The notes under the pieces: generated by a model | Database searches by the model: none | Told to the model about the DNA's origin: nothing | Seen by the model: the letters and a program-made list of their open reading frames with translations, nothing else | Translations under genes and position numbers: made by a program | Shown here: positions 1 through 8,081 of the stretch, piece after piece | Layout of the letters: each line of letters starts with the position of its first letter | Numbering within the stretch: the stretch's first letter is position 1 | Source: OMIS01 sp964443885 | GTDB lineage: Bacteria > Patescibacteriota > Microgenomatia > UBA1400 > PJMF01 | Assembly: GCA_964443885.1 (NCBI GenBank) | Contig: CAYUES010000001.1 | Location: forward strand, 1 to 64,000 | DNA length: 64,000 nt | Reading direction: 5' to 3'

Positions 1-884
1 TCCATATCTTCAAAAAAACTTGGAAAAAGGAGGTTGTATTGATTAGCCTGTGGTGCTAGCTCTGCCAATTGTTCAATCCCAATTCGACCCAAGTACAACT
101 GATGCGGATCGTTTTTTTGATTAGTGATCCAGTCCCAGACTTGAATAGTTCCTTCAAGATAACAGATTTCTTTAGTCATACCACCGGGTTGGCTGGTATC
201 TGTTAAGCCACGCTTTACTTTAACGGCGACGTTCCAGCTCGTACCCTCCTCAAAGTTATACGAACGAAGAGTATCGTAAACATCTCTAAATGAACCAGAT
301 TGCGCAATCCAAGTGGCCAAGTAGGAACAATATGTTTTGCGAATCAGCTTGTCTTCACGAAACAAAAAGGTATGAATATTTGCCAGTCCCTCTTCCGTCC
401 GTCGAATGGCATTGTCAGGAAATACTTCGGCCACCCAGGGTTGGAGTAGATTGTTATGAAGCCGAAGAATATGTGTTTCTAGTTCATGACGCATTAATCC
501 TAAAAACTGGACGCGCGAGTACGCAATTGGAAGTTGAAAGAAAATATTGCCTGGTAAGACTCGACAGCGTGAAACGTATGAATCCGAGAAGTGAACTTTA
601 AGAGGTGTAATAAGTTGTTGCTGAGAGTTAAATGTTTCGATTACTGCACGGATTTCTTCAACAGTAATAATTTCACTTGGATTTTTTGGATGTGCCGACG
701 TCCGTGGCAGCATTTCAAGGATGTATTTGTAGTACTTTTCTTGAGGAAAGCCCCATTGAGTCAGTTCAGCTGTATCACTGGGCAAGGCATACTTGAACTG
801 TGGATTATATGTACTACTCGCAAAGAATTTCTTTTTTTCTTCTAATATATTAAGCGGTACGGTTTTACTGATGATTTTACTCAT
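1..884 (-). CDS. DUF1704 / MATCAP-like metallopeptidase (3' end beyond window)
   Basis: Partial protein of about 294 visible residues, read through to the window edge without a stop. It carries an HExxTH zinc-peptidase motif (RHELETH), then RRTEEGLA, the QEGLA-type motif that names the bacterial family, then a GG-M-TKEICYLEG segment typical of DUF1704. Family knowledge: eukaryotic members (MATCAP) are tubulin or peptide carboxypeptidases; bacterial members have no firm substrate. The ATG at 884 overlaps the end of the ATP-grasp gene by 8 nt and has GGAG just upstream, so translation is probably coupled. As the last visible gene of the 7TM/ATP-grasp operon, it may trim or process the product of the ligase; that role is inference. 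Confidence 0.85.
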   Translation of the reverse strand, partial: MSKIISKTVPLNILEEKKKFFASSTYNPQFKYALPSDTAELTQWGFPQEKYYKYILEMLPRTSAHPKNPSEIITVEEIRAVIETFNSQQQLITPLKVHFSDSYVSRCRVLPGNIFFQLPIAYSRVQFLGLMRHELETHILRLHNNLLQPWVAEVFPDNAIRRTEEGLANIHTFLFREDKLIRKTYCSYLATWIAQSGSFRDVYDTLRSYNFEEGTSWNVAVKVKRGLTDTSQPGGMTKEICYLEGTIQVWDWITNQKNDPHQLYLGRIGIEQLAELAPQANQYNLLFPSFFEDM

Positions 885-2172
885 TCTCTCCTACTAAAAA
901 TCCTGATAAGTCATGTCGGCCGATCTCTACTTTATACGGAGATTTATCGAGACGTTTCAAGACTACCATACCTGTCTTGATTTTTCTTGAACGAATTTTA
1001 AGGTTCACTTCAATCACGGGGGCTTTAGCTTCGTCGCGTTCACTCTGGTACCAGAGCAGATCTTCGACTTGAATTAACTCAAACTCCTCGGCAAGTTGCC
1101 GGGAAATTGCGCTTCGAAATCGACCAGTATTCATGAGTGCTTCAACTTCATTGGCATGGCCATTCGCACCTTTAATATCGTCGTAAACAGTGATTTTTTC
1201 TCGAGGTGGAATGATTATTAAACCATCTTCGGCCTTAATTTTATCGGCAAAACTTTCTGCAAAAAGAGTTTGGCCAATCCGAACGCCGTGGTCGGCATTC
1301 AAGACATTTAAGTCACGCAGTCGCTCTAAGCGGCGACGCATACCTGCTTGGTTGGCGAGCTGAATTGAAAGACCAGGATTGGCATTTAACTCAACAACAA
1401 GTGGCCCTTTTTCTTCGCTGATAAATAAATCAATGCCACAAAATGCGAGACCAGCGGCATCAGCAGCTTCTACGGCAGTTTGTAAGGTTTTCTTCCAAAA
1501 TGGCAGTCTAAGTCCATTTAGTTTTCGTTTACTATCTGGTAAAAACTGAGTTTGTTTGCCATCACCAGTAATTGCATGAGTGGTAATTCCAGTTGCGATG
1601 TCTACCCCTACACCAATTGCACCTTGATGAAGGTTGGCACGACCTTGAGATTCGCGGGTAGGTAAACGGAGCATTGCCATCACAGGAATATGATTGTAGA
1701 CAATCACCCGAACGTCTGGAGTACCCTGGTAGGCATACTTGTCAAAAACCGAGTGAATTAGAATTCGCTCTTCAATAATTACTTGATGCTGCGTGCCATA
1801 GGTACTATATTGACCATCGAGAATATCAAAGCAATGTAACTTAATTTCATCAAGTGTCCAGTTTTTCCCTTGAGTATCAGCCCAAATTTCTTTGTTTTCG
1901 AGTTTTTGTCGAAAAATGGCGACACCTTTTCCTGCGTTACCGTTGGTTGGTTTGAGTACAAAGTTTTTTTCGAGTGTATTCCACTCGAATTCATTTACGT
2001 CATCAATTGAAGTGAGAATGCCATATATCCTAGCAGTGGGAATATCTTTATTTTCTAGTAAAACTTTAGTCGCGTACTTTGAGCTACAAAAAGCCTTGGC
2101 GATGTTACTATTGAGTGAAACATACTCTTGCTGGCGGGCATTCATCCCGAGGATGTCGTGTGCTTTTACCAT
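877..2172 (-). CDS. RimK-like ATP-grasp ligase (alpha-L-glutamate ligase-like)
   Basis: 431 residues with an ATP-grasp fold. Visible are the ATP-binding strand FVLKPTNGNAGKGVAIF, a VIIEERI segment, DVRVIVYNHIPVMAMLR, and the C-terminal metal/ATP signature GPLVVELNANPGLSIQLAN. These match the RimK-related amino-acid ligases that are normally co-encoded with a 7TM protein. Expected chemistry: ATP-dependent amide-bond formation between an amino acid and a carboxylate. The substrate is unknown. It starts 3 nt after the 7TM stop codon and ends overlapping the DUF1704 peptidase, so the three genes form one tight operon. The C-terminal ~100 residues extend beyond the ATP-grasp core; I recognise no domain there. 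Confidence 0.9.
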   Translation of the reverse strand: MVKAHDILGMNARQQEYVSLNSNIAKAFCSSKYATKVLLENKDIPTARIYGILTSIDDVNEFEWNTLEKNFVLKPTNGNAGKGVAIFRQKLENKEIWADTQGKNWTLDEIKLHCFDILDGQYSTYGTQHQVIIEERILIHSVFDKYAYQGTPDVRVIVYNHIPVMAMLRLPTRESQGRANLHQGAIGVGVDIATGITTHAITGDGKQTQFLPDSKRKLNGLRLPFWKKTLQTAVEAADAAGLAFCGIDLFISEEKGPLVVELNANPGLSIQLANQAGMRRRLERLRDLNVLNADHGVRIGQTLFAESFADKIKAEDGLIIIPPREKITVYDDIKGANGHANEVEALMNTGRFRSAISRQLAEEFELIQVEDLLWYQSERDEAKAPVIEVNLKIRSRKIKTGMVVLKRLDKSPYKVEIGRHDLSGFLVGENE

Positions 2173-2175
2173 AGG

Positions 2176-3147
2176 CTACTGCTCCATGAGGGTTCGGAAT
2201 CTAATGTACTCAAGAAGCCGTAAGCCAGAATACTTACCGGTAATAATATTAAAGAGAGCTACTCCGATCACTGTTAATTCTGGATTAAGGAGGACTGCTT
2301 TTTGTAAAGGTTCCCAGCTAATTAGCAGTGAACAGACAGTCGCGATCAAGAGCGTTTCGATAGTGAGTTGAAATGCTTGATTACGAGTACTTGAAAGTTG
2401 AGTCTCCATAAAGTTCTCAATCAATAGAATAATAATCAAGAGTGGGAAGATATTTAATGTCAGGAACGTATTAAAGCCAGTGTAGGAAGCTAGAATTAAG
2501 AATCCCAAGATAATCATAGAGACGCCCCATAGCAAAAGCGCTGTTCTTGGGAGGTACTGGAGTTTGAGTTTTTGTAGTGGCGCACGTAGTAACATGGTGG
2601 AAAGCAACACTGCTGTAAAGATTACGACACCAGTACTAATTCCAGTTGAAGAAAATGCCACTGAAAGCACCGCTGGAATATAAATACCAAAGCCTTGTAA
2701 ACCAATTAAGTGGCGTGAAGCAGAAATAATAGCGGTAATTAAAGGAAACAAAATGATCAACACGACGATGTTGGCTGGAAGCCCGCGTTCGATAGCGCCG
2801 CGAATACCATGTTGCATGGCGTTGTACCAACTGAGTTCTGAAATTGGATGCTCATCTAAATAGCTCGCGAGCTTACCCTTTTGAACACTACCACTATTGG
2901 TAATGTCATTATCTTTTTTTTCTTGAATAATTTGCTCGACTTGTGCAGAAGCCGTCGCAGCGGCTGCACTCATTGAAGCATCACCACTCGATGTTGCTTC
3001 GAGGATTACTTCACCTTCAAAGGTGTTTGGAGTGGTTTGCGATATCGTAGTTTGCGCAAATGCAAGTGAAGTAATTGAACTATACCCAGTTGCTGTAGTG
3101 ACGTAGACAGTAAGCGCGAGGATAAATGCGAACGATAATTGTTTCAT
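2176..3147 (-). CDS. 7TM protein of the 7TM_transglut type, lacking the transglutaminase domain
   Basis: 323 residues. An N-terminal signal peptide (about 1-31, ending AFAQ) is followed by an ~85-residue polar extracytoplasmic segment rich in Ala/Ser/Thr. About seven hydrophobic helices then follow (residues ~120-315). The segment IERGLPANIVVLIILFPLIT and the following GFGIYIPAVLSVAF resemble the 7TM module that in other bacteria is fused to an inactive transglutaminase. Here that extracytoplasmic domain is replaced by a short linker. A TATAAT lies 8 nt upstream of the ATG, suggesting a near-leaderless internal promoter. It sits 3 nt upstream of the ATP-grasp gene, so it may anchor or present the substrate at the membrane (inference). 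Confidence 0.85.
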   Translation of the reverse strand: MKQLSFAFILALTVYVTTATGYSSITSLAFAQTTISQTTPNTFEGEVILEATSSGDASMSAAAATASAQVEQIIQEKKDNDITNSGSVQKGKLASYLDEHPISELSWYNAMQHGIRGAIERGLPANIVVLIILFPLITAIISASRHLIGLQGFGIYIPAVLSVAFSSTGISTGVVIFTAVLLSTMLLRAPLQKLKLQYLPRTALLLWGVSMIILGFLILASYTGFNTFLTLNIFPLLIIILLIENFMETQLSSTRNQAFQLTIETLLIATVCSLLISWEPLQKAVLLNPELTVIGVALFNIITGKYSGLRLLEYIRFRTLMEQ

Positions 3148-3166
3148 AGGTGTGTATTATACCCTG

Positions 3167-3523
3167 TTAGATAATTTTTTTGGCGATAGACATCATAAAG
3201 CCAAGTAAAAATGAAATAAACATGATTGATAAGAACTGATTGAGGTAGACGCCAAAGACTTCCATTGGGGTGATGCTGAAGCCGGGCACCAGATACATAG
3301 CCACATATAACAGAATGGTATTGATCACTGCCGAGAAAAAACCGAGCGTGACGATATTGATGGGCAGCAGCAGGATATGGAGAATTGGCTTGATCAGTCC
3401 AAAAAGAATCGTGATGACAATACTAGCGATTAAGAGCGTGACCCAGTTATAAATCCCGACCGTGGGCAGGAGCCAAGCTAGAATCAATAGTACTAAAGCA
3501 GTGCGAACAATCGGACGAAACAT
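3167..3523 (-). CDS. phage holin family / YvlD-like four-helix membrane protein
   Basis: 118 residues, almost entirely four hydrophobic helices, with the GLIKPILHILLLPINIVTLG segment characteristic of the PF04020 (YvlD, holin-4) family. The function of chromosomal members is unknown; despite the name they are not lysis proteins. I chose the ATG at 3523 over a GTG at 3529 because a TATACT box at 3530-3535 ends 6 nt before the ATG. This makes a leaderless mRNA likely. A second member of the same family lies at 31304-31642. It is the first gene of the 7TM/ATP-grasp/DUF1704 operon. Confidence 0.85.
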   Translation of the reverse strand: MFRPIVRTALVLLILAWLLPTVGIYNWVTLLIASIVITILFGLIKPILHILLLPINIVTLGFFSAVINTILLYVAMYLVPGFSITPMEVFGVYLNQFLSIMFISFLLGFMMSIAKKII

Positions 3524-3529
3524 GTACAC

Positions 3530-3558
3530 AGTATAGACAGATTTAAGAACTGAGTAAA
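3530..3558 (-). promoter_or_regulatory. sigma-70-type promoter for the 3.5 to 0 kb operon
   Basis: On the minus strand, TTTACT (-35, 3553-3558) and TATACT (-10, 3530-3535) are separated by exactly 17 bp. The first base of the ATG at 3523 falls 7 nt after the -10 box, the usual distance to a transcription start. Confidence 0.65.
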
Positions 3559-3594
3559 CCTATTAAAGGGCTGTTGAACTCACGTCATAGAGAC

Positions 3595-5022
3595 CTACTC
3601 AAACATCTCTTTCAGTTTACGCCGGCTAAACTGCTTTTTAGAGAAGCGGTGAGCTTCATCTCTGCCCTTTTGCACGAGGCGCAGCGCCGGATGAGTTTCT
3701 GGTAGCTTAATTATGTGATACTGCAACTTTTCTAACTTGCTGGTATCTTCAGTCAGCTTGGTTGTCCAGTGCAGATGGGGAATAATAATTCGATCGGGAT
3801 CTTTGGCGATACTAATCACTGGGCAGTCCCACTGCCAGATAGAAAGGGCGGCACGCAGTTGGCCTTTGCCACCATCGATGACTACCAAGTTTGGTTTGCC
3901 CCATTCAGGATGATTTTGTCGACGCAGCAATGCTTCTTTCATCATCTGATAGTCATTTGGTGTATTGAGGGTACGAATATTAAAAAGTCGGTACTCACTA
4001 CTGTCCATCTCGCCTTTGATCGTTGTCACCATTGCCACTGAGGCTTGTTGGCCACCGATATTACTAACGTCGTAGGTTTCGATGCGATTCAACTCATACG
4101 TCGCCGGTATGGCCTGGTAGGTATGCAGTAATTTACGTAAATAAATCAGCTGATCTTCCACTTCATTTGATGAAAGTGAGACCGATGCGACCAGATCAGG
4201 TTTCAATCGATACTGTTTGCTGGTGACCTCTTTGATAATATTGATTTGATTACGCGCTACTCCGGCCTTTTCATACTCTTCACGAGCCGAATATTCTTGC
4301 ATGCTTTGCTTTAATTCACTCAAGACTTCTTTGGTTTTACCGCGTAAAAACAGTACCAATGCTTGGATATTTTCGTTGTATTCTTCAGCAGAAATCTGGC
4401 CGACACAGGCACCTGAACAGAGTCGGATGTGATAGTAAAAACAAGGTTTTTTGACTTCACCACGCTGGGCTGAAGCAGGATGATTACACCAGCTAAAAAT
4501 GCTTCGTGCAATCTGGAGAACTTCACGAACTTTATAAAAACTTTGGAAGGGGCCGATGATGGTGCCGGGCAAATGATAAGAAATAATCTCTTTTTTGCGG
4601 ACGGTTTCAACTCGAGGAAACTCCTCTTTTGTAATGTGAATGTACAACGCACTTTTGTCGTCTTTAAGTGCCACATTGAACTGTGGTAAGTAGGTGCGAA
4701 TCAACTCGGCTTCAACCAACAAGGCTTCGAGTTCACTTTCCAAAATCTTAAACTTTACGTGGCTGGCGGTAGTGACAAGCTGATGAATTCGATTGGAAAG
4801 TTTTTTGGTATACGAGTAGGAAGTAACGCGGCGCTTGAGGTTTTTGGCTTTACCAACGTAGAGGACTTTACCGCTTTCGTCTAAAAACCAGTATACTCCC
4901 GGCTCCAACGGCAAGGATGATAACACCGGTGACCACGCCAAAGATGACGTTCGGGTCTTTGAACGGGGCGAGGATTTTGTTGCCGGCGCTGACGTCTTGG
5001 TTGGACTCATATACTGTGCCAT
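3595..5022 (-). CDS. uvrC: excinuclease ABC subunit C, short form
   Basis: 475 residues from the first ATG. It makes the two incisions in UvrABC nucleotide-excision repair. Visible: a GIY-YIG nuclease domain (GVYWF...VLYVGKAKNLKRRV), a UVR-type linker (SMQEYSAREEYEKAGVARNQI), and the RNase H-like nuclease (ETYDVSN, VVIDGGKGQL, GRDEAHRF). It ends soon after RDEAHRF, so the C-terminal helix-hairpin-helix pair present in E. coli UvrC (610 residues) is absent. The start is uncertain: ATGs at 5022 or 5008, or a GTG at 4926 just before the conserved LPLEPGVY. With any of them the gene overlaps the end of the transglutaminase gene in another frame. Confidence 0.93.
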   Translation of the reverse strand: MAQYMSPTKTSAPATKSSPRSKTRTSSLAWSPVLSSLPLEPGVYWFLDESGKVLYVGKAKNLKRRVTSYSYTKKLSNRIHQLVTTASHVKFKILESELEALLVEAELIRTYLPQFNVALKDDKSALYIHITKEEFPRVETVRKKEIISYHLPGTIIGPFQSFYKVREVLQIARSIFSWCNHPASAQRGEVKKPCFYYHIRLCSGACVGQISAEEYNENIQALVLFLRGKTKEVLSELKQSMQEYSAREEYEKAGVARNQINIIKEVTSKQYRLKPDLVASVSLSSNEVEDQLIYLRKLLHTYQAIPATYELNRIETYDVSNIGGQQASVAMVTTIKGEMDSSEYRLFNIRTLNTPNDYQMMKEALLRRQNHPEWGKPNLVVIDGGKGQLRAALSIWQWDCPVISIAKDPDRIIIPHLHWTTKLTEDTSKLEKLQYHIIKLPETHPALRLVQKGRDEAHRFSKKQFSRRKLKEMFE

Positions 5023-6853
5023 GTTCTGGTAAGGTAATTTTAATCGAAAGTGGTACCGTTTGCATAACAGACCAATTTTTAACGCTCAGCTGAATAGGAA
5101 TCACTACTGTCTGATACGGTAAAATTGCGCGATTAGGCAATCCTTCATACTCTATTAATACTTGAGAATCACTGCTTTCAATTTTTGTATCTATATCGTA
5201 CCATGCCTGAGCAGTTTTGTTGGTAATTTGTAGTAAGTATGCTCCAGGTAAGCCTACTCCCCCTACTTGGCGTGGACTGAATCCAACTTCTAGCTCAGGT
5301 TTGATACTTGGAAAGTTATCGGCAAACTCGACTTCCACATCTTTTGATTCCCCAACAGCCAAGTTATATGCGCCCGCCGGATATGGAGTGGTACTCGAAG
5401 CGCCATTAATTGCAAAAACAATGTGACTCAGGTCAAATTGATGAAAATAATCAACGCCACCGGTGGTATTCTCCCAGGTAGGATCGACTTGTTGCCAGTG
5501 ATTACTTTCAGCATTGAAGAATTCGGGCCAGGCATGTAAGACGTCGTCGCTCAAAGCAACTGGACGCAACTGTGAATTTTGAGTGTATGCATAGCCTGTT
5601 AAGCGGCGAGCTGGAACACCTGCCGCGCGACTCATTGTCACAAATGCATCGGTAAATTCTTGGCAGACGGCATCGGTGGGCCGAGCAAACGCAGTTTCAG
5701 CTCCTAGGCGGGTTGGTGCGACATTTTGCTCGGCAATTGCATATGAATAAGAAAAACTATCAACGATGTGATTATAAATTGATTCTGGAGTATTAAATTG
5801 TTGAGTTTTTTCTTTGATAAGTGAAGAATGTGTATCCCAAAACTTCATACCTTTAACATGTTGTGGCGTGGGTTTGATAACGGGTACTGTGGGATCAGCA
5901 TCGAGCAACAGTTTAACTCCGGTGGTCAAATAAACTGGGAGCTGAGACTGGGGCGGGACGGTATACGTTGCAATCCAGTTGCCATCTTCATCAATCTTAA
6001 TGTTACTCGTTGAAGGCTCAAGTGAGTAGAAATGCATTCGCTGGAACTGAGTATCTGGCGGCAACGCAATCTGAGCTACGCCAGGGCTAGAACTTTCGTT
6101 TTCCAAGTTATAGCGCAGTGTCATTTTGTAGTACTGCTCTGAACCAAAAAAAGCGGAAATTGAAGTTTGGGTCGGCTGATCAAAGGTGGTTACAAATGAA
6201 GTTCCATTAAAAGTGACGGACGTGTATTCGGGCGTAATACGCGTGGCTCGTCCGAACTTCAAGGGTGTGTTCAAGACAATTTTACGCGAAGTATACTGCT
6301 CACTACTAGTAAAGGGTGGAATGTGCACCTCGAGGACTTTGCCAGCAATAGCGGCAATATCGGCACTTTGATACGAAATTGAAAAAGTTCGCTTCTTACC
6401 TTGGCCTACTACTTCATCAGGAAATGCAATCTTGATTGAAGTAGTGTTACTGTCGGTGCTGATTTGAGGATCAATTGTTTCTTTATTATTTTTGACGACA
6501 ATGTTTTGAATGCTCGTTGAGTGGAGTTGCAAACCATATTCCTTGAGAAAAGTGGTCGGTGAGTTGTTGGTGACGGTAAAGGTGTTGGTAACCGTCGTCA
6601 TACCAGAATCAGCCACGTCGTAGCTAGTTTCAAGACTGGTAGAAAATGGTTTGCTTGGATCAGCGGGTGGTTCTGGAGTGGGCGTCGGGCGGGGTGTTGC
6701 TCGGGCGGAACTAGTGGCGGTTCGGACAGCTGGGCGGGCGCTCCCGGTGGCAGTTTGGGCTAAAACCTGAGCAGAATCCAAGAATATACTTGCAATAGCT
6801 ACACTCACAGCAAAACTGAGCGCAATAATAACTTTGTATTTACGCGAATACAT
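4868..6853 (-). CDS. secreted, membrane-anchored transglutaminase-like protein
   Basis: 661 residues. A signal peptide (about 1-32) is followed by a Thr/Ala/Pro-rich linker, a beta-rich region, a transglutaminase-like core and a C-terminal transmembrane anchor ending in FRRKR. The catalytic triad looks intact: Cys397 in DAVCQEF, His440 in LHAWPEFF and Asp457 in QVDPTW. It should therefore act outside the membrane as a cysteine peptidase or transamidase; the substrate is unknown. TATAAT at 6860-6865 lies 6 nt before the ATG, so the mRNA is probably leaderless. Its last 155 nt overlap uvrC. The neighbouring 7TM protein of the family usually fused to an inactive transglutaminase lacks that domain, which may be relevant. 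Confidence 0.88.
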   Translation of the reverse strand: MYSRKYKVIIALSFAVSVAIASIFLDSAQVLAQTATGSARPAVRTATSSARATPRPTPTPEPPADPSKPFSTSLETSYDVADSGMTTVTNTFTVTNNSPTTFLKEYGLQLHSTSIQNIVVKNNKETIDPQISTDSNTTSIKIAFPDEVVGQGKKRTFSISYQSADIAAIAGKVLEVHIPPFTSSEQYTSRKIVLNTPLKFGRATRITPEYTSVTFNGTSFVTTFDQPTQTSISAFFGSEQYYKMTLRYNLENESSSPGVAQIALPPDTQFQRMHFYSLEPSTSNIKIDEDGNWIATYTVPPQSQLPVYLTTGVKLLLDADPTVPVIKPTPQHVKGMKFWDTHSSLIKEKTQQFNTPESIYNHIVDSFSYSYAIAEQNVAPTRLGAETAFARPTDAVCQEFTDAFVTMSRAAGVPARRLTGYAYTQNSQLRPVALSDDVLHAWPEFFNAESNHWQQVDPTWENTTGGVDYFHQFDLSHIVFAINGASSTTPYPAGAYNLAVGESKDVEVEFADNFPSIKPELEVGFSPRQVGGVGLPGAYLLQITNKTAQAWYDIDTKIESSDSQVLIEYEGLPNRAILPYQTVVIPIQLSVKNWSVMQTVPLSIKITLPEHGTVYESNQDVSAGNKILAPFKDPNVIFGVVTGVIILAVGAGSILVFRRKR

Positions 6854-6925
6854 GACTTCATTATACCGTTATTTAAGCGATTTATCTTAGTACTACTTTT
6901 AGGCTACAATGGAGAAAATTCCAAT

Positions 6926-8068
6926 ATGCATAATTCTGCTCTGCTCTGCCCTCAATGTGAACTTCAATTGATTGAAGTTCAATCACCAGATAATTATTAC
7001 TATCACTACTGTCCTCAATGTCAGGGAGTATTGCTAAAACCAAAGAACTTGGCAGATCATGCATTCTTTCTCAATCCTGAAAATACTATTGATGATGCAA
7101 AAATTGAGATAAACAAGAAAATCATAAAACCTATCTTTGTTAAAACTCAAAAGAACTGTCCTATTGATGGGACTGCTTTACAGGTTATTAACTATGGATA
7201 TGATTCCAATATTTTAATTGAGAAGTGTTCAGCCTGTTCGAGCTTATGGGTTGAACAGGCTGAGTTTTTGGTATTAGCCAGATATTTCAAAGGCAATCCT
7301 AAATTAAAAGCACTTGGTGTATCGATTGCTGAAGATATAGAGCGACAAAACTCAGTTGAAAGTTACTCTCAGTTTAATGGTGCAGTCCTGACAACAGTTC
7401 CAATTCCTGTTGGAGATACAGCTGAGACTGTCGGTTTTCCAGGTGTAACAATAGGAATTATTGTGCTTTGTTGTCTCTCATTACTTTTTCAAACGCTATT
7501 CTTTGCAGATACAGAATTATTTTTTACTGCATTTGGATTGGTTCCTGCAAAACTCTGGCAAGGACTTGATTTACATGGTCTTTTTACCTATATGTTTGTT
7601 CATTTAAATCTTCAACATCTCATTTCTAATATGCTATATCTTTGGATTTTTGGAGATAATGTTGAGTTGCGGTTAGGACACGCTAAATTTATGCTATTTT
7701 TTCTAGCAGCTGGTGTATTTTCAGCTCTAGTTTATTCTCTAAATCCTATTAATCCAGAATTTGCTTTAGTGGGTGCAAGTGGGGCTATTTCTGCAGTAAT
7801 GGGTGGCTATTTATTGCTGTATCCATCCAAAAATATTAGAATTATGCTTTGGAACAGTTTTTTTAATATACCTACATGGCTGGCAATTACGAGTTGGATA
7901 GTTGTACAGATTTTCTCTTTTATGTTGCAATCTTCACTGTCTGAATCAGTACAAAATACTGCATTTACTGGTCACATCTCAGGATTTATTTTTGGAGTGG
8001 TTGTAGTTTGGATATTAAAAAGTATCCGTGGTGGCTTAATTCAAGAACTTAACATCTACCAAAGATAG
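6926..8068 (+). CDS. rhomboid intramembrane serine protease with N-terminal zinc ribbons
   Basis: 380 residues. Two zinc-ribbon modules come first: CPQCELQ...YCPQCQG (about residues 8-36) and CPIDGTA...CSACSS (about 75-110), of the zf-TFIIB type. A rhomboid membrane domain follows, with HLNLQHLISNMLYLWIFGDN, the catalytic serine in GASGAISAVMGGY (Ser285) and the catalytic histidine in TGHISGFIFG (His350). It should cleave membrane-protein substrates within the bilayer; the ribbons would be cytosolic. The gene is visibly more A/T-rich than its neighbours, with many AAA/AAT/ATT codons, a weak hint of a different origin. It is divergent from the transglutaminase gene and convergent with uvrA, ending 13 nt from it. 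Confidence 0.92.
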   Translation: MHNSALLCPQCELQLIEVQSPDNYYYHYCPQCQGVLLKPKNLADHAFFLNPENTIDDAKIEINKKIIKPIFVKTQKNCPIDGTALQVINYGYDSNILIEKCSACSSLWVEQAEFLVLARYFKGNPKLKALGVSIAEDIERQNSVESYSQFNGAVLTTVPIPVGDTAETVGFPGVTIGIIVLCCLSLLFQTLFFADTELFFTAFGLVPAKLWQGLDLHGLFTYMFVHLNLQHLISNMLYLWIFGDNVELRLGHAKFMLFFLAAGVFSALVYSLNPINPEFALVGASGAISAVMGGYLLLYPSKNIRIMLWNSFFNIPTWLAITSWIVVQIFSFMLQSSLSESVQNTAFTGHISGFIFGVVVVWILKSIRGGLIQELNIYQR

Positions 8069-8081
8069 TTCGAATTGACAG

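Noticed and set aside
290..845. Two plus-strand frames near the left edge
   Set aside because: They lie antisense to the DUF1704 peptidase, whose minus-strand frame has clear family motifs (HELETH, EEGLA). The plus-strand translations show no domain.
3167..3523. Holin-family protein as evidence of a prophage
   Set aside because: PF04020 proteins are common chromosomal membrane proteins; no phage genes are nearby, and a second copy is at 31304.
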